Assembly: GCF_001875665.1 (NCBI RefSeq)
Contig: NZ_MLAL01000006.1
Coordinates: 1 to 58,642, forward strand
From: Corynebacterium sp. NML130628
GTDB lineage: Bacteria > Actinomycetota > Actinomycetes > Mycobacteriales > Mycobacteriaceae
Length of the DNA stretch: 58,642 nucleotides
Reading direction: 5' to 3'
A model generated the notes under the pieces. The model saw nothing but the letters and a program-made list of their open reading frames with translations. It ran no database searches and was not told the origin of the DNA. The position numbers and the translations under genes are program-made. Of the stretch, positions 19,953-28,778 are shown piece after piece. Positions within the stretch are counted from its first letter, which is position 1. Each line of letters opens with the position of its first letter.

Positions 19953-21095
19953 CTACACAGTTACAGGGCCGATCTTGCCCTTCAGCCATGGAATGAGCGT
20001 CGCGACAAATGCGACAACCAGCGATAGGACAGTAAAAGCGACAGCGAAGCGGGTTGGGACGATCGAAAAGCTCACTGCGCCAAGCGCTACTGCGGAAATC
20101 CACATATAAAGGACCAAAACGGTGCGCCGGTGTGTGTGTCCGAGACGAAGCAGCCGGTGGTGGATGTGTCCGGCGTCTGCTTCCCACGGTCGCTGTCCAC
20201 GAATGACCCGTCGGATGACGGCCCACATAAAGTCAAGTAGAGGCAATGCAATGGCGGCCAGCACGACGATAATCGGGCTGACTAATGCCACCATATCCGC
20301 CGCCCCGTAGAGCGACATGTTGATCTTTCCCGACGCCGACGTCGACGCAGCGGCCAGCAGCAGCCCAATGAGCATCGAGCCAGAGTCTCCCATGAAAATC
20401 CGGGCTGGTTCGAAGTTATGCGGCAAGAACCCCGCGCATATGCCTACCAACACAGAGCAGATAATTGCGGGCGGGTACGCCGAAACGGCGCCCCCTTGAT
20501 CGTGAAGCACGGTCAACGAAAAGAGGAGGATAGCTCCCCCGGCGATCATCCCAAGGCCGGCGGCGAGGCCGTCGATGCCATCAACAAAGTTGACAGCGTT
20601 GATGATCAACACCGTGAAGAATGCGGACAGCAACATGCCCTGCACTTGGTCGAGGATCAGCGTGGTCCCCTCCCCGAACGGCACGTAGAAGACTGTAAAT
20701 ACGAGCCCAAGGAAACTCATGAGGCCGGCTACAAGGAGTTGTCCACATAGTTTGACGACGGCCCCGAGTTCGTAGAGGTCGTCGATAATTCCGAGAATAA
20801 CGATGCCACTCGCACCAGCGAAAACTGCGGTCATTTCTGGTGTCACCGGAGCGAAGCCACGCGTGAGGGCCGGGAGCTGCTGGGCAAGAAAAAGCGCACA
20901 GACAAGCCCGGTGAACATGGCGAGGCCACCGACGGAAGGCGTCGGCTGAGTATGCACGTCGCGCTTACGGATCTCCGCCACCCTGCCTGTGCGAACAAGT
21001 GCGGTGCGAACGACACCAGTCAGTAGGTAGGTGATCGCTGCCGCGACAAGCAGTACCAAGCCCAGTTCACGCAGTGGGACTCCGGCGCCGCCCAT
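19953..21095 (-). CDS. wecA: MraY/WecA-like polyprenyl-phosphate GlcNAc-1-phosphate transferase
   Basis: A 380-aa integral membrane enzyme with about 11 helices. Family motifs are RKRDVHTQPTPSVGGLAMF, the Mg2+-binding GIIDDLYEL, NAVNFVDGIDGLAAG and the WecA-type HIHHRLLRLGH. In mycobacteria and corynebacteria the WecA homologue transfers GlcNAc-1-phosphate to decaprenyl phosphate, starting the linker that joins arabinogalactan to peptidoglycan; that role is inferred. Its ATG directly follows the stop of the Sua5-like gene, so the two are coupled. Confidence 0.92.
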   Translation of the reverse strand: MGGAGVPLRELGLVLLVAAAITYLLTGVVRTALVRTGRVAEIRKRDVHTQPTPSVGGLAMFTGLVCALFLAQQLPALTRGFAPVTPEMTAVFAGASGIVILGIIDDLYELGAVVKLCGQLLVAGLMSFLGLVFTVFYVPFGEGTTLILDQVQGMLLSAFFTVLIINAVNFVDGIDGLAAGLGMIAGGAILLFSLTVLHDQGGAVSAYPPAIICSVLVGICAGFLPHNFEPARIFMGDSGSMLIGLLLAAASTSASGKINMSLYGAADMVALVSPIIVVLAAIALPLLDFMWAVIRRVIRGQRPWEADAGHIHHRLLRLGHTHRRTVLVLYMWISAVALGAVSFSIVPTRFAVAFTVLSLVVAFVATLIPWLKGKIGPVTV

Positions 21096-21755
21096 CTATT
21101 TCCTCCGCAACTGCTCTGGGTCAAGCTTCAGGACTTGAGCAATGCGTTCGGTGCTGATCGCTCCTTCACGCAAGATAACGGGGTTGGGCCCGGAGATGTC
21201 GACAATCGTTGACGGGGTACCTACTTCAGCAGGGCCGCCCTCGAGGTACACGCCTACAGCGTCACCAAATTGCTGGCGCGCTGCAGCTGCGTTCAGAGCA
21301 GGAGGATTGCCGGTCAGGTTCGCCGAAGAAACCGCCATCGGGCCGGTGCGCTGCAGCAGCTCAAGTGCCAAAGGTTGATTCGGCATCCGCAGCAGCACGG
21401 TCCCACGGGTGTCCCCGAGGTTCCACGGCAGGCTCGGCGCCTCGGGAACGACGATCGATAGGCCTCCTGGCCAAAATGCTTCGACGAGCGTCTTAGCTGT
21501 GTCAGTGAACTCCCTCACAAGCCCTTGAATAGTCATCCAGGAACCGACTAAGACTGGCACCGGCATATCAGGACCCCGGCGTTTCGTCGCAAGCAATGTA
21601 GCCACCGCTTGGTTATTGAAGGCGTCCGCCCCAATTCCGTAGACGGTGTCGGTAGGAAGAACGACGCAACGTCCCTCTTTTACCGCAGCTTCGGCCGCTT
21701 GCAGTCCTTGTTCGCGTTCTTCTGGCTCGAGGCACTGGAAAACCCTGCTCGCCAT
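21096..21755 (-). CDS. tsaC: L-threonylcarbamoyladenylate synthase (Sua5/TsaC family)
   Basis: A 219-aa YrdC-domain enzyme that makes threonylcarbamoyl-AMP from Thr, bicarbonate and ATP for the t6A37 tRNA modification. The signature VVLPTDTVYGIGADAF, the KRGPDMPVPVLVG loop and SSANLTGNPP are clear. It lacks the extra C-terminal Sua5 domain. It lies between prmC and wecA, the order typical of actinobacteria. Confidence 0.93.
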   Translation of the reverse strand: MASRVFQCLEPEEREQGLQAAEAAVKEGRCVVLPTDTVYGIGADAFNNQAVATLLATKRRGPDMPVPVLVGSWMTIQGLVREFTDTAKTLVEAFWPGGLSIVVPEAPSLPWNLGDTRGTVLLRMPNQPLALELLQRTGPMAVSSANLTGNPPALNAAAARQQFGDAVGVYLEGGPAEVGTPSTIVDISGPNPVILREGAISTERIAQVLKLDPEQLRRK

Positions 21756-21792
21756 AATGCTCCTCGTTTTCTTTGTTCAGTACCGGACTAGC

Positions 21793-22659
21793 TTACTCGC
21801 TCTGTTTGCGAGCGCAGACAAAGCGGTGTTTCCCGGTGAGGTCCGGTATCCGTGCAATGCTTTCAAATGCGCCACTTGCTGCCACGACATCCGCAGTCAG
21901 ATCAGAGGTCGCGTCGTCATGCTCAACTGCAAGCACTCCTCCTGGCTTGAGAAGCTTGGCTGCTACCGGAACGAGACCCCGGATCGCATCCATGCCGTCA
22001 TCTCCGGAAAAGACAGCTTCAGCAGGGTCGACGTAGACCTCCGGGTCCAACGCGTCAGTATTTGGCACGTAGGGCGGATTACTCACGACCATATCCGCAC
22101 GGCCACGCATCTCCGGTAAGAGGTTCGCGTCAGTCATGTCACCAGCAACTATCTGAACATTCGTCCCCACTGCCTCGTTGTTACGCTGCGCATATTCACG
22201 CGCGGTCTCGGACCGCTCTACTGCGATGACACGCGCATGCGGTAGTGCGTTGGCAATGTACAGCGCAAGCGCTCCCGAGCCGGTACCCAAGTCCACGATC
22301 GTGGGAGGCTGCGCTACACCGGACTTCCGCAGCGTTTGCACCGCCCAGTCAGCGAGAACTTCAGTTTCTGGCCGTGGGATAAACACGCCCGGGCCGACGC
22401 GCAGCGTGAGAGAACCAAACGGTGCGGTCCCAACGATGTGCTGGAGTGGTTCGCGCGATGCGCGTCGTTGGATCGCTGTCTCAAACGCCACATCGAATTC
22501 CTGGTCAACGTCGAGGAACAGTACGTTCACTGGGGTCTCGTCGAGTAGCCAGGCGGCGATCAGCCTCGCGTCGACTGCTGGCGTGGCAACGCCCGCGGCC
22601 GCAAGCATCTGCGCGCCACGGGCGATGACCTGTTGAGCGGGGTGTTTACTCGGCTTCAA
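21793..22659 (-). CDS. prmC: Release factor glutamine methyltransferase PrmC
   Basis: Methylates the Gln of the GGQ motif in RF1 and RF2. The 288-aa protein has an N-terminal helical domain, the SAM motif [15 protein letters not shown] and the catalytic NPPY in [11 protein letters not shown]. Its start overlaps the end of prfA by 14 nt, so the enzyme and its substrate are translationally coupled. Confidence 0.96.
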   Translation of the reverse strand: MKPSKHPAQQVIARGAQMLAAAGVATPAVDARLIAAWLLDETPVNVLFLDVDQEFDVAFETAIQRRASREPLQHIVGTAPFGSLTLRVGPGVFIPRPETEVLADWAVQTLRKSGVAQPPTIVDLGTGSGALALYIANALPHARVIAVERSETAREYAQRNNEAVGTNVQIVAGDMTDANLLPEMRGRADMVVSNPPYVPNTDALDPEVYVDPAEAVFSGDDGMDAIRGLVPVAAKLLKPGGVLAVEHDDATSDLTADVVAASGAFESIARIPDLTGKHRFVCARKQSE

Positions 22660-23719
22660 GTCGTTCCTGCCGCTCGTGTGTCTGAAGCGCTGTGATCAGA
22701 TCGTCCATGTTGCCATCAAGCACCGTGTCAAGATTGTTCGCCTTGTAGTTGATGCGGTGATCCGAGATACGATTCTCGGGCCAGTTATAGGTCCGAATGC
22801 GCTCGGAGCGGTCCATGGTGCGCACCTGCGAAGCGCGGCCCTCCGCGGCTTCCGCTTCAGCTTTCTCGCGCTCGAGCTGGTCAAGGCGAGCTTGCAACAC
22901 CTGCATTGCGCGGGCGCGGTTCTGAATCTGCGAGCGCTCGTTCTGGCAGGTCACCACAATGTTCGTAGGCAGGTGCGTAATGCGCACTGCGGAGTCAGTG
23001 GTGTTCACGCCCTGGCCTCCCTTACCGGAGGATCGGTAGACATCGACTCGGATGTCTTTCTCATCGATATTTACCGACGCCACTTCGTCCGGCTCCGGGA
23101 ACACATAGACACCGGCAGCAGATGTCTGAATGCGCCCCTGCGACTCGGTGACCGGCACACGCTGCACGCGGTGCACGCCACCCTCGAACTTCAGCTTGGA
23201 CCACGCACCATCACGAGAAGGAGTTTTCGCCTTGACTGCGACAGTCATGTCTTTCACACCGCCAAGGTCGGACTCGGACAAGTCAAGCACTTCCCAGGTC
23301 AGGGCGTGTTTCTCGCAGTACTTTTGGTACATGCGGGCGAGGTCACCGGCGAACAATGCTGCCTCTTCCCCGCCAGCACCCGCTTTGAGCTCCATGATGA
23401 TGTCATCACCATCGTGCTCGTCACGCGGCGCGAGCAAGTCCGCAAGTTCTTCCTCGAGCGCAACGATCTCTTTCGCAAGGCGCTCAGCTTCTTCGGCGAA
23501 CTCTTTGTCTTCATACGCCATCTCCGCTGCAGCCTCATGGTCCTCACGCGCTTGATTCAGCGCGTCGTTGACCTTGATAATTGGCTGCAGTTCGGCGTAG
23601 CGCTTTGAGAGTTTCCGGAACCTATCTTGGTCACCCACAATGTCCGGGTCACCCATCTGAGCCTGGATGCCCTCATATTCGGCGACGTAGTCGTCGACAA
23701 GCGAAACTTCGCCAGCCAT
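22646..23719 (-). CDS. prfA: Peptide chain release factor 1
   Basis: RF1 ends translation at UAA and UAG. The 357-aa protein has the GGQ loop ([17 protein letters not shown]), the peptidyl-hydrolysis motif, and a [14 protein letters not shown] segment next to the codon-recognition region. Its ATG overlaps the rho stop by one base (TAATG). Downstream it overlaps prmC. Confidence 0.97.
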   Translation of the reverse strand: MAGEVSLVDDYVAEYEGIQAQMGDPDIVGDQDRFRKLSKRYAELQPIIKVNDALNQAREDHEAAAEMAYEDKEFAEEAERLAKEIVALEEELADLLAPRDEHDGDDIIMELKAGAGGEEAALFAGDLARMYQKYCEKHALTWEVLDLSESDLGGVKDMTVAVKAKTPSRDGAWSKLKFEGGVHRVQRVPVTESQGRIQTSAAGVYVFPEPDEVASVNIDEKDIRVDVYRSSGKGGQGVNTTDSAVRITHLPTNIVVTCQNERSQIQNRARAMQVLQARLDQLEREKAEAEAAEGRASQVRTMDRSERIRTYNWPENRISDHRINYKANNLDTVLDGNMDDLITALQTHERQERLEAE

Positions 23720-25545
23720 TAGATGTACTCCTCTGCGTCTTGGTCAGCCGCCATTGGTGCGGAGTTGGCGACGCCCATCAGGAACTCGCCGTTGCTCTTC
23801 GTCTTCTTCAGTTGCTTGATCAGCATGTCAATGGACTGTTGCGGATCAAGCGCCGACAGAATGCGGCGAAGCTTGTGCATGACACGAGCCTCATCCGGCC
23901 CCATCAGTAGTTCATCCTTACGGGTGCCGGACGGGTTGACATCTACCGCTGGGAAGACCCTGCGCTCCGCGATCTTGCGGTCAAGCTTCAGCTCGGCGTT
24001 ACCAGTACCCTTGAACTCCTCGAAGATCACAGTATCGCCTGCGGAACCAGTCTCCACCATCGCCGTGGCGATGATTGTGAGCGAACCGCCCTCTTCAATA
24101 TTGCGGGCGGCACCCAAGAAACGCTTCGGCGGGTACAGCGCGTTGGAGTCAACGCCACCGGAAAGGATGCGTCCAGACGCTGGCGAGGAGTTGTTGTACG
24201 CACGGCCCAGGCGTGTAATGGAGTCGAGGAGAACAACGACGTCCTGTCCCATCTCCACGAGTCGCTTTGCCCGTTCAATCGCGAGCTCCGCAACAGCGGT
24301 GTGCTCTGATGGCGGACGGTCGAAGGTGGAGGCGATAACCTCACCCTTTACGCTGCGTTGCATGTCCGTGACTTCTTCGGGACGCTCGTCAACGAGGACG
24401 ACCATCAGGTAGCACTCTGGATTGTTCTTCGCGATGGCGTTCGCAATGTTCTGCAAGATCGTCGTCTTACCAGCCTTTGGAGGCGAGACGATCAGCGCGC
24501 GCTGGCCCTTACCGATCGGCATGACCAGATCGATCACGCGAGTGGTCAGGATATTTGGCTCCGTTTCCAAACGCAGGCGCTTGTTCGGGTACAGCGGCGT
24601 CAACTTGTGGAACTGCTTACGCTGCTTCGCGTCCTCCGGCGTCATGCCGTTGACGGAATCAACACGAACCAGTTGGTTGTAGCGCTGACGGTTGCGGCCA
24701 GAGCCGTGCTGGTGCCCCTGCCCGTTCGCGCGAACCTGACCGATGACCGCGTCACCAGAACGCAACCCATTCGCTCGAACGAGGCGGTTGTTCACATACA
24801 CATCTGCGCTGCTCTGTCGGTACCCAGTAGTACGGATGAACGCAGCATTGTTGTCGATGACATCGACGATGCCAGCTACTTCCTGCAGCTCCTCTGGCGG
24901 GATGTTCTGGTTGTCCTGCTGGTCACGGTTGTTGTCCCGGCCACGGCGTCCACGACGGCCACGGCGTCCACGACGGCCTCCTCCGTCTTCGTCGTGGTCA
25001 CGGTTGTTGCGACCACCGCGGTCGTTGCGCTGGTTGCGGCCACGGCCACCATTGCCGTTGCCGTCATTGCTATTGTCAGACTTTTCGTCGGACGAGCCGT
25101 TATCGTGCTTGTTCTGCTTGTCGGCCTTCTCGTCATTCGAGTGCTTCTGCTCTGCATCAGCCTCGTGAGACTCGTGGTTGTTCTTCGCGCGGTTCCGACG
25201 AGCGCGGCGTGCTGCAGATCGGGACTCGTAGCGCCCCTCGTGCTGCCCGGACTGCTGCTCTTTCGCCTTTTCCTCTTGGCTCGACTTGTCGCCTTGCTCC
25301 TCACTGGCTTCAGCGGGGTCTGCGGCCTTGCGGGTGGCGCGACGGCGGTTATCGTTGTGCGTTTCCTCTTCTGCCGCTTTCGCAGGGGCCTTACCAGGGA
25401 CCGTGCCGGTCGTAATAGCCTGGATGAGGTCGCCCTTTCGCAGACCGGAGACACCTTTAAGTCCTTTTTCGGCAGCAAGTTTGCGCAGTTCAGGAATCTT
25501 CAGTGCTTGAAGGTCTGTTCCTGCTGCGTTTCCGGTATCTGTCAC
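23719..25545 (-). CDS. rho: Transcription termination factor Rho with actinobacterial N-terminal insert
   Basis: A hexameric RNA-dependent helicase. The C-terminal ATPase core has the P-loop [11 protein letters not shown], Walker B-like [16 protein letters not shown] and the arginine-finger region. The N-terminal Rho-N domain ([14 protein letters not shown]) is split from the RNA-binding fold by about 150 residues very rich in Arg, Gly, Asn, Asp and Gln. I chose the GTG at 25545 (VTDTGN, 608 aa) with AAAGGA upstream, because the longer frame to 25644 has no family similarity. An exact 18-bp tandem duplication (24941-24976) encodes the RRGRRG repeats. Confidence 0.96.
   Translation of the reverse strand: MTDTGNAAGTDLQALKIPELRKLAAEKGLKGVSGLRKGDLIQAITTGTVPGKAPAKAAEEETHNDNRRRATRKAADPAEASEEQGDKSSQEEKAKEQQSGQHEGRYESRSAARRARRNRAKNNHESHEADAEQKHSNDEKADKQNKHDNGSSDEKSDNSNDGNGNGGRGRNQRNDRGGRNNRDHDEDGGGRRGRRGRRGRRGRDNNRDQQDNQNIPPEELQEVAGIVDVIDNNAAFIRTTGYRQSSADVYVNNRLVRANGLRSGDAVIGQVRANGQGHQHGSGRNRQRYNQLVRVDSVNGMTPEDAKQRKQFHKLTPLYPNKRLRLETEPNILTTRVIDLVMPIGKGQRALIVSPPKAGKTTILQNIANAIAKNNPECYLMVVLVDERPEEVTDMQRSVKGEVIASTFDRPPSEHTAVAELAIERAKRLVEMGQDVVVLLDSITRLGRAYNNSSPASGRILSGGVDSNALYPPKRFLGAARNIEEGGSLTIIATAMVETGSAGDTVIFEEFKGTGNAELKLDRKIAERRVFPAVDVNPSGTRKDELLMGPDEARVMHKLRRILSALDPQQSIDMLIKQLKKTKSNGEFLMGVANSAPMAADQDAEEYI
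24941..24976. repeat. Two exact tandem 18-bp units inside rho
   Basis: The unit ccacggcgtccacgacgg occurs twice without a gap (24941-24958 and 24959-24976). On the coding strand each unit encodes six residues of the Arg-Arg-Gly repeat in the disordered insert of Rho. Because 18 is a multiple of three, copy-number change by slippage would alter the basic stretch without shifting the frame. Confidence 0.9.
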
Positions 25546-25848
25546 GGATGTCCTTTCGTCACTTCGCCAGCAAAGAGAGTGAACACTGATTCGAAGCTTT
25601 CGTGTGCATTGTGTCGTTACGTTCACTGTGCGCGGCAAGTTCATTAGCAGTAACTGAATTGCCTGCGCGCTCCCCCATGGTCAGTGAAAACCATGTAATA
25701 AAACTACGCCACTGCACGTAGATTGCAAAAAGGGGAAATGGATCGGTGCAGTTGAGTGCGTGGCCAAACTTGTGCGACGCGCGCGATCCGTTTCGTATTG
25801 TAACGCATGTTTGAACTGTATATGTGCGATTCACGCTAAAGTAGTGCC
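25546..25848. promoter_or_regulatory. Divergent region between rho and the acyl-CoA ligase gene
   Basis: 303 nt between two divergent genes. For rho (minus strand) a candidate promoter has -35 TTGCAA at 25728-25723 and -10 TAGTTT at 25706-25701 with a 16-bp spacer, giving a leader of about 150 nt. In that leader a 39-codon frame starts at an ATG at 25678 and stops at 25559, 13 nt before the rho GTG. For the ligase, a -10 TAAAGT (25837-25842) sits 6 nt before its ATG. These assignments are by eye. Confidence 0.5.
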
Positions 25849-25849
25849 A
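25837..25849 (+). promoter_or_regulatory. Candidate leaderless promoter of the acyl-CoA ligase gene
   Basis: The hexamer TAAAGT at 25837-25842 fits the actinobacterial -10 pattern TAnnnT. Exactly six bases separate it from the ATG at 25849, so transcription should start at or next to the A of the start codon. No ribosome-binding site precedes that ATG. A TTGAAC at 25811-25816 is too far (20 bp) for an ideal -35. Confidence 0.5.
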
Positions 25850-27591
25850 TGCTTTCAACGATGCAGGAAGTGCCGTTTTCCGTCGGTCGCATTTTAGAGT
25901 ACGGGCGCACCGCCCACGCTTCGACGAAGTGCACGACGTGGGGTCCCACGGGCGCTGAGGAATGCACTTTCGCGGACATTGGTGTACGAGCCAGCGCTTT
26001 TGCGAACGCGGCGGAAAACCTACTCGGCATTGACGGCGATCAACGCGTCGCAACGTTCATGTTCAACTGCTCCGAGCACATTGAGGTGATGTTCGGTACC
26101 GCCGCAAAAGGCGCCGTTTTTACTCCACTGAATATTCAACTGATGCCAGATCAGATCGCGTATGTAGTGAACCACTCAGAGGCGAAGGTCATCGTGGCGG
26201 ATCCGCGTCTGGCAGAGAAGCTTGCTCGGGTTATGGAGCTGTGTCCGTTGGTCGAACACATCGTTTTTACGGGTGCACTGCTCGGCGAGGACGTGTTAGG
26301 GCTGTCATTGGGCACAGCGAAAGTGCACAGCTACGAGCAGCTTCTCGACGGCCAAGCTACCCGCTACCCGTGGCCGGAGCAGCCTGAGACCACTGCTGCA
26401 GCACTCGTGTATTCCACTGCTACAACTGGCGCACCGAAAGGCGTGGCCTACTCGCATCGTTCTCTTTGGTTGGAGGCGATGACGCTTCGTTCTACCGACT
26501 CCCTGGCGATTACGCATGGCGAGTCTTTTCTGTGCTGCATCCCCATTTATCACGTGTTGAGCTGGGGCGTACCCTTCGCAGCGTTTTTGACTGGAGCGCC
26601 TTTAGTGCTGCCAGGTGCTGACGTTTCCGCCGCAACGCTTGCAACGATCATCGCTTCAACGCACCCGCGAGTAGCGCACGGAGTGCCTACGCTGTGGATC
26701 CAGCTGATGGTGCACTACCTGCATACGCCGCCTGAGCGTATGAGCTTGCAGGAGATCTTCGTCGGCGGATCCCCCGCCCCACCAGCGTTGATCAAGATGT
26801 GGGAGGAGCGCTACGGCGTCGATGTCGTCCACGTGTGGGGCATGACGGAAACGTCGACGGTCGGTACCGTGGCGCGCCCACCGTCCGGCGCGTCGGGCGA
26901 AGCACGCCAGGCGTATCGGGTGTCACAGGGCCGTTTTGTTCCGTGGCTTGAATACCGGGTGGTCAACGACGGCGAGGTTATGGCGTCGACAGATCTTTCG
27001 CAGGGTGAGATACAAGTGCGCGGTAACTTGGTTGCTAATGGGTACTATCACTCGCCGACGCAGGAAAAAGGTGAGCTCGCCTCAACCTTCCGTGGCAATG
27101 AGATTAACGACGCCCGCCACCATTTCACTGCGGATGGTTGGTTGCGTACGGGGGATGTGGGCACCGTCACCGCCGATGGTTACATGACCTTGTATGACCG
27201 CGCCCGCGACGTTATCCGCTCTGGTGGCGAGTGGATTTACTCCGCGCAGGTGGAGAACCTCATTATGGAAGCAGATGATGTGATCGAGTGCGCGGTGATT
27301 GGATTCCCCGACCAGCAATGGGGCGAGCGTCCGTTGGCGATTACCGTGCTGCTTGACAATATCCCCCGCACCGCTGAGACAGCCGAGCAGCTACGCAAGA
27401 ACCTTGCTGATGTGTTGCCAACGTGGATGGCCCCTGAGTATTGGACGTTCGTCGATGTGATTGACAAAACGTCGGTGGGCAAGTTCGACAAGAAGGACCT
27501 GCGGAAGCACCTCGCGAATGGTGACTACGAAATCATTGCGTTGCCCGGCCCAGGCAACCGTGGAAGAAAGAAGCAAGAGCCCGAGCAATAA
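25849..27591 (+). CDS. AMP-dependent acyl-CoA synthetase (medium/long-chain fatty acid--CoA ligase type)
   Basis: A 580-aa ANL-superfamily enzyme that activates a carboxylic acid as acyl-AMP and then acyl-CoA. The phosphate-binding loop is YSTATTGAPKGVAYSHRS, where A replaces the usual G of SGTTG; the SHRS ending is typical of AlkK-like medium-chain ligases. VWGMTETSTVG, WLRTGDVGTV, DRARDVIRSGGEWI and the C-terminal VGKFDKKDLR with the catalytic Lys are present. The substrate cannot be fixed from sequence. It stands alone between rho and the molybdenum cofactor genes; FadD-type genes are numerous in mycolate-producing bacteria. Confidence 0.9.
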   Translation: MLSTMQEVPFSVGRILEYGRTAHASTKCTTWGPTGAEECTFADIGVRASAFANAAENLLGIDGDQRVATFMFNCSEHIEVMFGTAAKGAVFTPLNIQLMPDQIAYVVNHSEAKVIVADPRLAEKLARVMELCPLVEHIVFTGALLGEDVLGLSLGTAKVHSYEQLLDGQATRYPWPEQPETTAAALVYSTATTGAPKGVAYSHRSLWLEAMTLRSTDSLAITHGESFLCCIPIYHVLSWGVPFAAFLTGAPLVLPGADVSAATLATIIASTHPRVAHGVPTLWIQLMVHYLHTPPERMSLQEIFVGGSPAPPALIKMWEERYGVDVVHVWGMTETSTVGTVARPPSGASGEARQAYRVSQGRFVPWLEYRVVNDGEVMASTDLSQGEIQVRGNLVANGYYHSPTQEKGELASTFRGNEINDARHHFTADGWLRTGDVGTVTADGYMTLYDRARDVIRSGGEWIYSAQVENLIMEADDVIECAVIGFPDQQWGERPLAITVLLDNIPRTAETAEQLRKNLADVLPTWMAPEYWTFVDVIDKTSVGKFDKKDLRKHLANGDYEIIALPGPGNRGRKKQEPEQ

Positions 27592-27615
27592 ATACAGGTT
27601 TTCCGCTACTAATTC

Positions 27616-27653
27616 TTGACCTGGCAGATTTCCTACTTATTATTGACAGCACT
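27616..27653 (+). promoter_or_regulatory. Sigma-A-like promoter of moaA, probably leaderless
   Basis: The -35 box TTGACC (27616-27621) and -10 box TATTAT (27638-27643) are separated by 16 bp. The moaA ATG begins 10 nt after the -10 box, so the transcript has at most a few bases of leader. No ribosome-binding site is present in gacagcact. This marks the start of the moaA-moeA-moaC-mobA transcript. Confidence 0.7.
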
Positions 27654-28772
27654 ATGCCCATTCATCTTCCACTTGCATCGCCGTTAGCGCCCCACACCGC
27701 TTCGGACGGTCCGCTCACGCCAAACGCTAGCTTGGCCCCTGGTGAGCAACCTGCGCCGCGCACGCTCGACGATCGTTTTGGGCGCACGGCGCGAGACCTC
27801 AGGGTCAGTCTCACTGACCGCTGCAACCTTCGTTGTACGTACTGCATGCCGGCAGAAGGCCTCGAGTGGATGCCGACGGAAGAGGCACTGACGGATGCGG
27901 AGACGATCCGTCTGATCCGTCTCGCGGTAGAGCGATTGGGCATTCGTCAAGTGCGTTTCACAGGGGGCGAGCCTCTCTTGCGCCGCACGCTTGAGCACAT
28001 CATCAGCGAGACAAAGGCAATGCGGACCGATGAAGGGGTTGCTCCTTCAACGGCAGTCACCACGAATGCGCTTGGTCTTGCCCATCGCGCGCAATCGCTT
28101 GTCGACGCCGGCCTCGACCGTGTGAACGTTTCCCTGGACACGACGGACCGGGAGCTCTACGCGCGACTCACACGACGTGATCGGATTGACGATGTCTTCG
28201 CTGGCATCGACGCCGCGGTGGAGGTTGGCCTCCACCCGGTCAAGGTGAACGCGGTAGTGATGCCTGGTGTTAACGAAGAAGGCGTAACGGATCTTGTACG
28301 CTTCGCGCTGGAGCGCGGACTGCAGTTGCGCTTTATTGAGCAGATGCCGCTTGGCCCTCGCGAGCAGTGGAAACGGGCCGACATGGTCACTGCCCATGAT
28401 TTGGTTGAGCGACTCCGCACAGATTTCTCCCTTTCACCTGCGGTGGAGCCCCGTGGCTCCGCTCCTGCCGCATTGTGGGATATCTCCGACGGCACCCACA
28501 AAGGCAAGCTTGGGATTATTGCATCGGTGACGCACCCCTTCTGTGGTGCATGTGACCGAACCCGCCTCACAACGGACGGCTCAATCCGCTCGTGCTTGTT
28601 CTCGAAAGCCGCTGACGAGGTCTCACTTCGAGACACCATGCGCGCTGGTGCGTCCGACGCCGAGTTGGCAGACCTCTGGTCCAAGGCGATGTGGTTAAAG
28701 AAGCCCGGACACGGCATTGATGACGAAGGCTTCCTGCAACCGGAGCGCCTCATGAGCGAAATTGGTGGTTAA
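27654..28772 (+). CDS. moaA: GTP 3',8-cyclase MoaA (molybdenum cofactor synthesis)
   Basis: A radical-SAM enzyme that begins Moco synthesis by rearranging GTP to 3',8-cH2GTP. The N-terminal cluster is in DRCNLRCTYCMP (CxxxCxxC), the SAM-binding FTGGEPLLR is present, and the second cluster is bound by CGACDRTRLTTDGSIRSC. The protein ends in the functional Gly-Gly. A Pro-rich leader of about 45 residues precedes the core, common in actinobacterial MoaA. It is first of four same-strand Moco genes. Confidence 0.97.
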   Translation: MPIHLPLASPLAPHTASDGPLTPNASLAPGEQPAPRTLDDRFGRTARDLRVSLTDRCNLRCTYCMPAEGLEWMPTEEALTDAETIRLIRLAVERLGIRQVRFTGGEPLLRRTLEHIISETKAMRTDEGVAPSTAVTTNALGLAHRAQSLVDAGLDRVNVSLDTTDRELYARLTRRDRIDDVFAGIDAAVEVGLHPVKVNAVVMPGVNEEGVTDLVRFALERGLQLRFIEQMPLGPREQWKRADMVTAHDLVERLRTDFSLSPAVEPRGSAPAALWDISDGTHKGKLGIIASVTHPFCGACDRTRLTTDGSIRSCLFSKAADEVSLRDTMRAGASDAELADLWSKAMWLKKPGHGIDDEGFLQPERLMSEIGG

Positions 28773-28778
28773 CAACTA

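Noticed and set aside
22676..23608. A 310-codon plus-strand frame opposite prfA
   Set aside because: Shadow of RF1 coding; no independent support.
24941..24976. CRISPR-like repeat
   Set aside because: The two 18-bp units are contiguous without spacers and are explained by Rho protein repeats.
24358..25647. A hydrophobic 429-codon plus-strand frame opposite rho that looks like a membrane protein
   Set aside because: Its Val/Leu/Ala-rich sequence is the antisense of the Arg/Gly/Asn-rich Rho insert, not a real transporter.
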